From contig CAMPET010000025.1 of NCBI GenBank assembly GCA_946803715.1, positions 98,077-124,221 of the forward strand: a DNA stretch of 26,145 nucleotides, written 5' to 3'. Made by a program: the position numbers and the translations under genes. Under the pieces are notes generated by a model. The model saw only the letters and a program-made list of their open reading frames with translations. It made no database searches and was not told where the DNA came from. Shown in pieces: positions 1 through 11,588 of the stretch (positions are counted from its first letter, which is position 1; every line of letters begins with the position of its first letter). Source of the stretch: Beroe ovata (lineage: Eukaryota > Ctenophora > Nuda > Beroida > Beroidae).

Positions 1-60
1 CACACACACACACACAGAGTCACACACACAGAGTCACACACACACACAGCGTCACACACA
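1..60. repeat. Interrupted (CA)n microsatellite at left edge
   Basis: This is a run of CA dinucleotides broken by GAGT and GCGT units (cacacaGAGTcacaca). It lies about 330 bp upstream of the tubulin start codon. The window edge truncates it, so its full length is unknown. Confidence 0.9.
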
Positions 61-115
61 GAGTTTACCACTCTCTCTTTCTCCCTGCTGCTATTCTCAT
101 TATATTAGTGAGAGC

Positions 116-258
116 CACGTGGGAGTGTCACGTGACTAACGCCAAGTGAGATCACCTGGTCTTGTCAATGTACCACATCGCAAGCCAATGAGTGCGCGGT
201 TATCAGTCACGTGACGCAGGTGGAGCCAATGAGCGATGCAGAGAACCAATTTCCCGCC
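116..258 (+). promoter_or_regulatory. Proximal promoter of alpha-tubulin: CACGTG, CCAAT and E2F-like sites
   Basis: Three CACGTG palindromes lie at 116-121, 129-134 and 208-213; the last two sit inside an identical 10-bp palindrome, GTCACGTGAC. Three CCAAT boxes on the + strand start at 185, 226 and 246. The first two share the context GCCAATGAG. The third runs into TTTCCCGCC (250-258), which fits the E2F/DP consensus. Clustered CCAAT boxes next to an E2F site are typical of promoters of proliferation-linked genes. Factor binding is inferred from motifs only, and no TATA box was identified. Confidence 0.6.
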
Positions 259-393
259 TAATTACAAAGGAGGTACTGTCTATAGCCAAGGAATGTGCGC
301 GCGGCTATAGAGGTCAGATCATTTCTGTGCTGATATTTTGGATATTGTCGTTACTCTTGCAAGTCCAAGACTTTCAAAGCTTTTCTCGTCAAT

Positions 394-2096
<1,703 letters not shown>

Positions 2097-2422
2097 GGAA
2101 ACAGAAATTCCTGCATGATGTTTTGACAATTGTGTTAGAAATGATTCGTATTTTCGACTAAAATTGACCTCTTGTAAGAAAACTGATTCTCATTTGTCGA
2201 TCTTGAGTACCATGAATCTCGCGATGTTCATTCTCAAAATTCATGTTGAAGGAAGGAATGTTTTGGACACGAAATACTCGAGAAGGTGTTGACATGATTC
2301 AACTCTCCCCCTATTGGGTATCCCTGCTGCTGACATGTTCTCATACAACCTCTCAACAAGTTCCATGTTTATCAAGGCGCACTGCAGCAGACTCGGCCCG
2401 CCAATTTTAAACATTACCCAGC

Positions 2423-2544
2423 CACGTGACGTATGGAGTTAAGTGCAATGTACACGTGATGAAGTCACGTGATTACCATGACGATAATTCATTGGGTAGT
2501 TACTGTAACTGAGAACAGTTTTAATTACTAAGTATAGTCACGTG
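2423..2544. promoter_or_regulatory. Cluster of four CACGTG palindromes
   Basis: CACGTG occurs at 2423-2428, 2453-2458, 2466-2471 and 2539-2544, four times in 122 bp. A given 6-mer is expected about once per 4 kb. Two copies sit in a TCACGTG context like the copies in the tubulin promoter. The cluster is about 330-450 bp past the tubulin stop and upstream of no recognised gene. It may be a bHLH-ZIP (USF/MITF/Myc-type) binding region or the start of an unannotated transcript. Function is not shown by the sequence. Confidence 0.4.
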
Positions 2545-2639
2545 CAACATGCATCAAGTACATCTCAAATGACGTATTCGGTATAGACTTTGTGTCTGCA
2601 GAACTGACAATGTTTCAATCAGGGCAAAACAGGTTTACT

Positions 2640-2695
2640 GTGTATGTATGTATGTATGTTTGAATGTATGTTTGTATGTCATGTATGTATGTACT
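2640..2695. repeat. (ATGT)n microsatellite
   Basis: This is an imperfect tetranucleotide tract of repeated tgta/tgtt units (tgtatgtatgtatgtatgtt...), interrupted by tttgaatg and tcatg. Confidence 0.85.
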
Positions 2696-3136
2696 CACTA
2701 CTCACCCCAGAGAGACTGAAACTCTAGGCCACTATCTAGGCCACTTTCACGTCATTCCACTGCCATTATCCACTGGCTGTATCCATTGTCATGAGCGCAC
2801 ATTTCTGGAGTTCCATTGGACATGAGCTATGGGAATATAACATTAGGTTGTTATCAATAATTGTGCTTATATCAATTCCAGAATTTGCCGAATGACTTTC
2901 AAATTGAAAGCAGGTTTCACTGCCAATATGCAATAATAGCAGTGATACTATTACTAATCAAAATACAATGTTTGATGTAACTTTGGTCAACATAATTTAA
3001 AACAACAAAATTAACGCTGTAATTGAACAATTCAAAATTAGCAAACAATGGGAAATACAGAGGAAAAAGTCTAAAAAGCATGGGAGTATTCAAAAAGGAC
3101 CATAAATTAATTTCTGATTTCAATTTTTATAGCCGT

Positions 3137-6100
3137 TCACCTCGAATCTAGACAGTTATTGACATGCGCCTCCAGGAGCTGAGTTTTAAACCTGTCTTTA
3201 CACACGGGACAAACAGACAGTTCAATCCCCTGGACCTCGTCACTAATCTGTATTGGACGATTACCAACTCCCTCCTTTCCCTTACACCGACTAGCATGTC
3301 TCTCGATAATCCTAGCTGGGAAATACTTGTCACATAGCGGACACATCACTTCCCCACTGCCTGCAGCGGCAGAGTTTACAGCAGCTCTACTGTTGCTAGG
3401 TAGCGGATTACAGATGAGGACATCACTGTCATCATTATCTCTCCTACTCGATCTAGATGATGAGTTCCGGACAGCTATCCTATCGGGGACATTATTATAG
3501 CGGGCATCTAGAATAGTGCACTCCCCGGTTTGCAGCTCTGACGTGTCATCAATGTCACGGATAGTTATGACAGCAGGACTCGACAGCTTGTCGATTGAGT
3601 TCCACTTTTTAGCACGCTTCTCTTTGGGGAATGAACTTTCAACCCAGCGCGGGAACTTGCTTTTGGACTGTGATTTACCAGGAGAACTATTGTTAGCTTT
3701 ACTTTGCTCTTCTTTACACTCCCCCTTAGCCTGCTTCCTACTCTGGGATGTACGTGAGTGTCGTGACTCGCAGCTCTGTTCACAACTCCTGCTGGCGGGC
3801 GAACACAAGTCATCCTCAGAGAAAGTGTACGTCGTGACGTCAAGAGGGGTCTTGCTGGACGGAGGAGATTCGACCATCCATGGTAAATCTGGCAAATCTC
3901 CATCCTCCTCATCACTCAAAGTGAACTGCTTCGAAATTCTGTAGGGAAAATAGATCAGCAAACTTCGTATAACATTGGTATGCGGGGTTTGCTGATTACA
4001 ATGATGTGTTCTTCTGCCTCTTCAAAGGATCGAACTCATGTACTTGCTCTATAGACATGGGATCTAGTTTGTCACTGCTACTCATGTATCAATTATTGGA
4101 TTTATATCATGATCCAATCACAGGTTAGGAGGAAATTACCTTTTCCGAGAAGTCGGAGTTTTCTCTGTTTTGTCCGACTCTTTACTGTTTCCCGGACTCT
4201 CGAGTATTCTGAGTTTCTTCTTCTTCCGTTTTCGGGACGGTGTGCTCTGCAGTAAATGAGGGTCAAAGTGATGAGAGCTACATATTGTACAGTGATGAAT
4301 GACGAGAGTTACAGTGATGAGAGCTACATGCATATTGTACAGTGATGAATGACGAGAGTTACAGTGATAAGAGTTACATGCATAATGCATATTGTACAGT
4401 GAGGGTTACAGTGATGAGAGCTACATGCATATTGTGAGGGTTTCAGTGATAAGGGTCACAGTGATGAGAGTCACAGCGACTTTGTCCCTTGTATTGAGCA
4501 GTAAAATAGAATGATGGGGAAGTCCACATCTACGCAAAATAGCCATTAAACCATGAAGAGCAATATCAGAGTAATTTTGATTTACAGAGGAAATCCAAAC
4601 AACTCACATCTCCAAACGAGTTATTGAAATTTTCCTTGTCATCATTGTTTTTCTCGGAGCTCTCACACTTTACTGAACTACCTGACAAAACAGCGAATTC
4701 ACGAACTGTGTTAGGACTTCTTAGTACACGATACGAGAAGTCCAATAAGCAGGATCGGTACCTGCCACAAGACTTGTAGATTTCACTTTCTTGTTTGTTC
4801 TTGGGGTTCGGTAAACGAGATCATGTTTGTCGTTTATACCAGCGAAGTAAAGATTTCGGGTGGGAGTCTTGGGTTTCGGTGTAGGGGTTTTCGATTCCAA
4901 TCTGTCGATTTGCGGGTTTGTTAGTGACAAAATATAAGTCGAGTTATTGTTCGTTTAGTAGATTCATAGTTCGTACATCAGCTGAGATTATCACAACGAA
5001 CACAAGGGAGTTGGAAATGATTACCAAGCACTCACCTCTCCATAGGACGAGATGGACCCATCTCGAAATCCTCATCCGTAATCGCGTCGTTGAGACCCCT
5101 CACTTTCTCCATAACCGGGTGTTCTCTAGGTGACTTGCTGCTGACAACGGTTAGTTTGGGATTCTTCAGAAAAGAGAACTCTATATCCCCCTTCCTGCGC
5201 GGGATACCATTGTGCGGGTTATTAGAATTAGATACTGTTGTCAAATAATAACATGGAGGGAGGTAAGGCTAACTTTGACGATCTTGTCGAAAATGAAATC
5301 AAATAAGGGTAAGGGATGTCATCTCTGTTCTCTACTGCAATGAAGATTGAGATATGAGCTGCGCGTAGGGGGGGGGCGTGGATCGAAGCAGAGCTCAGGA
5401 TGGTGTCTGTGGAAAAAACATACCTACTTGTTAGGATCAGACAGAGTCGGTGAAGTGTTGAGAATGTTGCTGTTGTTGGCAAATGTTGGTTGTTTCAGTG
5501 TGATCCTGCCTAAACCGAACTGGCTACCCAGTCTAAACGGTTGCATAACGGTTAGAACTAGCTGTCTGAATCTTCTAAAGGAGTTGGGCGCGAAATCTTT
5601 CCTCCTAGCAAATAGACTGAATCACTCGAATGAAATAATTGGAGATCTTCCATATTCCATAAGTTATTGAGGGTTTTAACAGAGAAAGCAGCTGTGTGGT
5701 ATACGTTACTGATGGGACAAGTAACCATGGTAACCTCCCACTAACGTGAAGGTATGGGTGGCTGTGAAGGGGGGAGTTGCTGGGGTTTCTCTGCACTGTG
5801 CTTCTGTCATGAGAATCCTCATTGGGAGTAACGGGACTGGCGTGCCGCCAGCTGTCACAATGCCGTCAACCTGCAGAAAAGTGTTTTACAATCAGTGGTG
5901 TCCATGACAACATTGTGTCAAATGATGAAGATGTGTGATTGAAATCAGTCCGTGTGGTTGGCACGTGTTCTGTAAATGGCTGACACCAGTCGCTGACACC
6001 ACAGCAGACAGGTGACATTGTAGGATAAGGTAAAGGATTACTCTCTACTCTCGCTGGCAGAATCAAAATTGCGCGGCGCCGCGACGTCAGGGAAAATCCT

Positions 6101-6432
6101 ACATTACATTTACAGTGACACAGACCTGTAGGAACGCTGACCCTGAGTTGACCATGTCTATCTCGTGCAGAAAGGCAGGCACCGCAAGCTCAATCGTAAC
6201 ACTAGCTCTACCAGAAGCTGCCTCATTGCGACTGAAAATAATAGTTACATTATCTGAGAATCTATAATCAGATCATAAGTTGAGAATAGTCAGTTGTGGG
6301 ATTCCCAGACCTGCATTTCCATGGTGTGTTTAGTTTGCTGTTGACAAGGTTAGATGCGGGGAAGCCCTCATCTTGGGAAGTAAAGTGAACCACGCCCTTA
6401 ACATCCAGTACCTTTCCCGCACTACGAAACAT
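3137..6432 (-). CDS. XRCC1 N-terminal-domain protein with C-terminal tandem UBZ4-type zinc fingers
   Basis: Nine exons (in transcript order 6311-6432, 6126-6231, 5710-5870, 5428-5616, 5036-5194, 4762-4901, 4608-4681, 4140-4246, 3137-3938) join in phase into a frame of about 619 residues. Residues 1-175 resemble the XRCC1 N-terminal domain. VVHFTSQDEG, VNSGSAFLQ, RILMTEAQC and MQPFRLGSQFGLGRITL line up with VVSCSSQD, GNDGSAFVEV, VLLVTSSF and SQPYSKDSPFGLSFV. The middle is disordered, with many TP/SP sites, a KEN box near residue 309 and a basic KRKKKK stretch near 323 that could be a nuclear signal. Two C-x2-C-x11-H-x3-C fingers (about 553-572 and 597-616) end the protein. The first, CPLCDKYFPARIIERHASRC, closely resembles the RAP80/UIMC1 finger. 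UBZ4 fingers bind ubiquitin, and XRCC1_N binds DNA polymerase beta or DNA in XRCC1. A DNA-damage role is inferred. No BRCT domains or UIMs were seen. The exon-3 donor is uncertain: 5746 also keeps phase. Confidence 0.8.
4262..4480. repeat. Minisatellite, about 50-bp period, in intron 7 of the XRCC1_N-UBZ gene
   Basis: About four degenerate copies carry the core elements acagtgatgagagctacatg, catattgtacagtgatgaat and gacgagagttacagtgat. Copies start near 4275, 4322, 4372 and 4419, with indels in the later ones. The array lies in the intron between exons 4608-4681 and 4140-4246 and ends just upstream of that intron's acceptor. It is likely to be length-variable. Confidence 0.75.
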
Positions 6433-7109
6433 CACGTCATCCTAAACATGTGACATATCATGATCCTGCAATGCCGCAATGGACTACTGTATAGTCCATT
6501 ACGTCAAGGGTTCATTGCAAGGAAATAATATGACCATTTCACTGATAATCTTCTTACTCCTAAGTCCTAAGTCAAAAAACACAATGCTCAGTGCAAAAGA
6601 CATGATAACATAGCTTTTAAAACAAATTCTCCACATCTCAATTAGGTACGTCAAGAAGAAACATAGAATTACGTCATAAATTATTCCCATACTTTATACA
6701 AATCACAAAACGTACGCCGGCTAATTTGACGAACAAAATATATATTGCAGGATGAACTTGAAGAATCATTCCCAACATATTACTGATTCAAACATAAATC
6801 CGTTTTCAAACTGTCAACACAAATTGATTGAAATCAATTGTCACAACATATTATAGAATGAGCCCTGGGACAAAGTATGGTGTGCTTCCAGTGACCATAT
6901 TACATCAGTTGCATGACGCTATAAGAAAACAGTGCAAAAGCCTGGTTTTCTGGCTACAGAATGATGAGGGAAGGTTAACCGGGAATCATGGTCCCAGCAG
7001 AGAACGGAAACTGCGGACAGGTACACAAGAACCAGTTGGACAATGCACGGCACTTTCGTGCGGGAGTTGAAACTGAACTTCTTCCACATTAAATACTATT
7101 AAGTGCTTG
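6433..7109. other. Intergenic spacer between OCRL and the XRCC1_N-UBZ gene
   Basis: This 677-bp spacer should hold the OCRL 3' UTR and the promoter of the next minus-strand gene. It is AT-rich around 6500-6850. The only longer open frames (6499-6690 on -, 6828-7070 on +) look like no known protein and have no splice context. Nothing else was recognised. Confidence 0.6.
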
Positions 7110-10100
7110 TTATCGATCGTCATATTCGTTTATCAGGAACTGATACACAAACATTGACCGCTTCTTAGAGCTCGATTTAGAACCGTTCACTGCTTCCGGT
7201 AGTCTTGGTTTGAGGAGAACATCACCGAAAACTTGCGACAGGAACTTTGCATTTGCCCTGTTCTTATCGGAGTGCTGGAGGATCTCTCGCAGGAACGTGC
7301 AAATGAACTTGAAAATATTCCGGTGCGCAAAGTCAATTTGTCGGAGGACCCTTTTCGAGTTTGCGAAGTGATTGCATTGCTCGATACACTCCATGTAGTA
7401 CTCATATGGGATGACGGGTTCCGGGAACGAGTCCAGGAAGAGGACGAGAGTCTCGCATACGGAGTGCACGGAGGAAACCCTGATTTCCGAGTCAGTGTCC
7501 AGGGCATCACGTACAGATCCGATATCCATTGGGGAACCTGGGTAAGAGAATTTACATACGTAATCTACGCAATCGGTTATCAAAAATCGGTTACTATTAG
7601 TGTCTCAGCAATCGGTTACTATTAGTGACTCAGCAATCGGTTACTATCAGTGACTCAGCAATTTTTTACCCAAAGTCTGTAACTTTGGGGCGGTGCAACG
7701 TGCATTAATGTGCATTGATGTGCATTAATGTCAATGTCAGTTTTGGGATTTTTCCAAATACTGACATTAATGCACGTTGCACTTCCCCCGTAACTTTTAA
7801 TCACTTATAAATAGTACCTCCCACTGAAAAGAGTTCTTCCTCTTCTAGAGCATTCTTATAGAGGTAGTCCACGATTCGCCACAGCTCCTTCGGGATGTTT
7901 AGCAGCTGTGGCAGCTTGTCATCCACAGGAACATCCTCAGGAATCTGTGAGGGGAAGAGGGATGAGGGAGGTGACGTGTCATGTCTGCTGTGTGTGTGTG
8001 TGTGTGTCTGTGTCTGCGGTCAGTGCGTTTGTGTATGTCTGTGTCTGCATGTGACTGTGTCTGTATGTGTTTGTGCTCTGTGTGTGTCTTTGTCCCTATG
8101 CATGTGTGTGTGTGCGTGTGTGTCTGTGTGTGTCTGTGTCTGTGTGTGTGTGTGTGTTTTTGTGTACCTGTGTGTGTCTGTGTCCCTGTGCATGTGTGTG
8201 TCTGTGTCTGTGTGTGTGTGTTTTGTGTGGCTCCCTGTGTGTCGTTAGTCTGTGTGGACTGTGGGAGAGAAAGAGTTGTGTTTAGCCTGTCTGTGGGTGG
8301 GAGAGAAAGGGTTGTGGTCAGCACTCGTCTAAACGTACCCACCTGTTCAATGTCAAGGAGAATGTTCTGTTTACGGACTGGTTCCGTCATTCGTACCAGG
8401 TCTGTTATCTTACGTCCAAAGGAAGTCTGTACCAGATACCCGGATACTGTGATAAAGTAGTCCTTCCCGTTTACAAGATGCAGGACCAGGATTTCCTGAC
8501 ACGATACAATAAGATCGTGGTTAATTGCGCGCATCATGGTGATTATCTCAATTGGGTTAATAACACTCAATGGACACGGTTCACGAGACACCCACACACA
8601 ATTGGATATGCAGACTATCATAAGAATCAGTACCAAACTGTCTTAGCACGACTGAGATTGATGATATAGGTACATTAAAAAACGTATAATAGTGCGACTC
8701 GATTCGAAGGTGGGATCGGTCTTACATCCAACTTCCTATCTGATCCTATCGTTTGGAGAGCTCTGTTGTCCACGTCAACAGTGATATTGATGATCATGAC
8801 GTTTTGGGGGTCGACGATCCCTCGCTGTGGCTCTATTTTCAACCACGGGGCACATACGGAACTGTCCTCGAGTTTCGGGATAAACCTAGAGAAGGACGAA
8901 GATAAGAAGTGAACACTATTTTGTGAACTTGAGAGGAGGTATTGAATGCACACTAATGGTTTAGGGAGATATAATGGGGAATGCACGTGGAGTAAACTAA
9001 CTCGAATTGGAAGAGGTCTGTCCCCGTGTTTTGGAGTGTAATTGGCTGCTCCTGTGCTTCCATATACTTTACCCCGTCAAACATCAACTCTGTTCTATTG
9101 AGTGCCGCCTGTAGAGAGGTGCGATTACTCACATGCAGTGTAGAGTACACACATGCAATTCAGAACAAATACATGGTGCACACACGTGGTATAAAACACA
9201 AACATTATAGAACTCACACATGATGTAGAACAGAACCAATGTAGAACACACACGTGATAATGTGATATAGAACAGAATGAATGTAGAATACACATGGAGT
9301 ATTGATTGCGGGATAAGAACACGTGGCATGGTAATATCGATCCATTGACTGAAACCTGAGGCAACGAGTCATTCGCTTGTCTGTCGAGATCCTTGAGAAT
9401 CTCATCAAGAACCAGCTGCTTCTTGGGAACATCGACAACCCTTGTCTGGAGTAGGAGAACAGCACTGACCTGGAGATATGCCAGATTTTTAACACGCACA
9501 CACACAAACATACACACACACAAACAATCACACAGATACACATACACACACAGTGCACACACACACACACACCCACCGGCTTGTGGTCGCTCAGTTTGTG
9601 GATCGGATGGCTCCTGTAGTCTTCACAGGTGACGAGAGTGTTGCTCTTCCAGAGTATTCGGTCGCACCAGGCTGGCATCCGACATTTCTCACTCGTATCA
9701 AACGTATCAGTCCCTGCCGATTTAAACACGTGGAGAACGTTGTGATCGTTGCTCGTGCGCGCGTCAATTTGCCACGTTCCTCGACACTATAGAAATTGTG
9801 CGAGACAGCAGATTCGTTGTGCCTTCTTTGACGAATGTGTTCCTCGGTAATATTTTTCAAGAATGCAATTCACATACCGGGATCGTACTTGTACGTGGGC
9901 ATGAACCGAATCGGCTCCTCAACGAATTGCTCGAAAACCAAGTGCTTCTGTCGCTGCTCTCTCAGTTGATCGAACCTGCGAATAATACCAGATGATGCGA
10001 TCATTGTTCACAATGGTATTACAAGATCAATTTACAACCCATTGTCTATAGATGTTACTGATTGATCCTATCGATGTTATGGCATTTCGCGCGCGCGCGG

Positions 10101-11531
10101 AATTAATTCTCGGTCTGCATAAGATTAAGTGCATCAGCGATACACGTTCTAGCATCGTCAAACAACACTGTGTCATTTTATAGCATCTATAGGAAAAACA
10201 ACCCTCAATATCTTAGTTTTAACTCATATAAATAAAGCAACGGATCGGAGGTCATAGCTGCAAATTGATAACATTCTGATACGTTCAATTGAAAGTCAAT
10301 CAAACCAATATTAATATCCAGTATCAACTTGACATCTACCCTCAATCCACAATGATTCATACTTGATATGAAAAAGCAATAACAGCGATTTTCAGTCATT
10401 CTACTTCTATTCAGGTGATGCAGATTGAACACTTGGGCATGCAAGGGCCCTCTTTGCGAGGACGGGACCTCATCAAGTTCATGACGTACTCCCTGATCTC
10501 CCTATTCCGGGTAAAGTAGACGAAGGGATTTGCGGAGGAGTTGACCGTCATGGGCAGATACGTGATCATCTTCACGAGTGCGACATCGTCACCCCGATCA
10601 ATTGACATGGTGACAAACAACATGACACACCACAACGCATTGAGTATGACAAACAGGGCACACAGAATGAGCACCATCTGAGTTGCTTTCCGGTGTACCC
10701 TGGTATCACCACCAGTCTCCTGATGGGTGCATCCATCATCAGTGTTTTTCCGGTACAGTTTCACCACGCATATCCCTGAGCATACGGAAACGAAAATCAC
10801 CATAGCGCCCACCTCGAATACTGATATCTGTAGCATTATCGATATGGCTCCTTCAGAGTCGAGGACATAAGCTGCCTTCGTGAGTCCACTGTTAGAGTGC
10901 AACATGCTCAGCTTTCGGACCACAATGTAGAGGGACAGAAACCCGAAAATCACGTATACCTTGACGTGACTGATGTTATGAAATGGGAAAAGTATGGAAA
11001 CCATGCGTAATCCACAGAGGAAGCAAGTGGTCAGTCCTGATAGCTGTACTAGCATGGTGTAGTATTCCTGCAGCACGAATGTAACCCATGACATGGTTTT
11101 CATATCGCCGTACTGGAGGATCGAGAGACCTGCTATGGTGAGGATACACACCACAGTGTCCAGCATGTTGAGACAGAGCAGCAGTTTGTCCCCCAGCGAC
11201 TGTCTCACTCGCTTCACGAGGAATGAAATGAGGATCAGATTAGCCAGGACTCCCAGCACAGAAACCACATTCCCGATAGGAATGCAGAATACCGCACTGC
11301 TTCTCCCTCTCTTCTCTGCGATATCACTGATGTTCACCATGGAACTGATGTTCATCATGGAACTGTAGTAGTAGGTGATTTTCAAAACGTCACTTTATGA
11401 AACAATCACACTTTCATCATTGTACCACTAACTGCGTTACGATTGAACACAAGTACGGGACTCACAGTGCAAGTACTAAAATCGCACAACACAAAATACA
11501 AATTCTAACCATCATTCAAAATAGAAACACG

Positions 11532-11588
<57 letters not shown>

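Larger units (their letters stand above)
2097..3136. other. Intergenic region between two convergent genes
   Basis: This stretch separates the alpha-tubulin stop from the stop of the minus-strand zinc-finger gene, so both 3' UTRs should lie here. It holds a cluster of CACGTG sites (2423-2544), an (ATGT)n microsatellite (2640-2695) and a short direct repeat of TCTAGGCCACT near 2724-2746. Open frames inside it are short and featureless. No further gene was recognised. Confidence 0.7.

Noticed and set aside
3137-3938. Naming the zinc-finger gene UIMC1/RAP80 outright
   Set aside because: The first finger is strikingly RAP80-like, but there are no UIMs and no Abraxas-interacting region, and the N terminus is XRCC1-like. 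A neutral domain-based name is safer.
3516-3944. 142-residue + strand open frame
   Set aside because: It lies antisense to the last exon of the XRCC1_N-UBZ gene, whose minus-strand frame carries the zinc fingers and correct splice phase. The + frame shows no family likeness.
5228-5482. 84-residue minus frame between exons 4 and 5 of the XRCC1_N-UBZ gene
   Set aside because: Tried as an exon. Its acceptor at cttcattgcag leads to a stop in the incoming phase, whereas the acceptor at 5195-5197 joins exon 4 to exon 5 cleanly.
7233-7625. 130-residue + strand open frame
   Set aside because: Antisense to the OCRL RhoGAP exon (7110-7537). The minus frame matches the family and the + frame does not.
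7895-8460. + strand open frames of Cys-Val repeats
   Set aside because: They are translations of the (TG)n/(TGTC)n microsatellite and its flanks in an OCRL intron.
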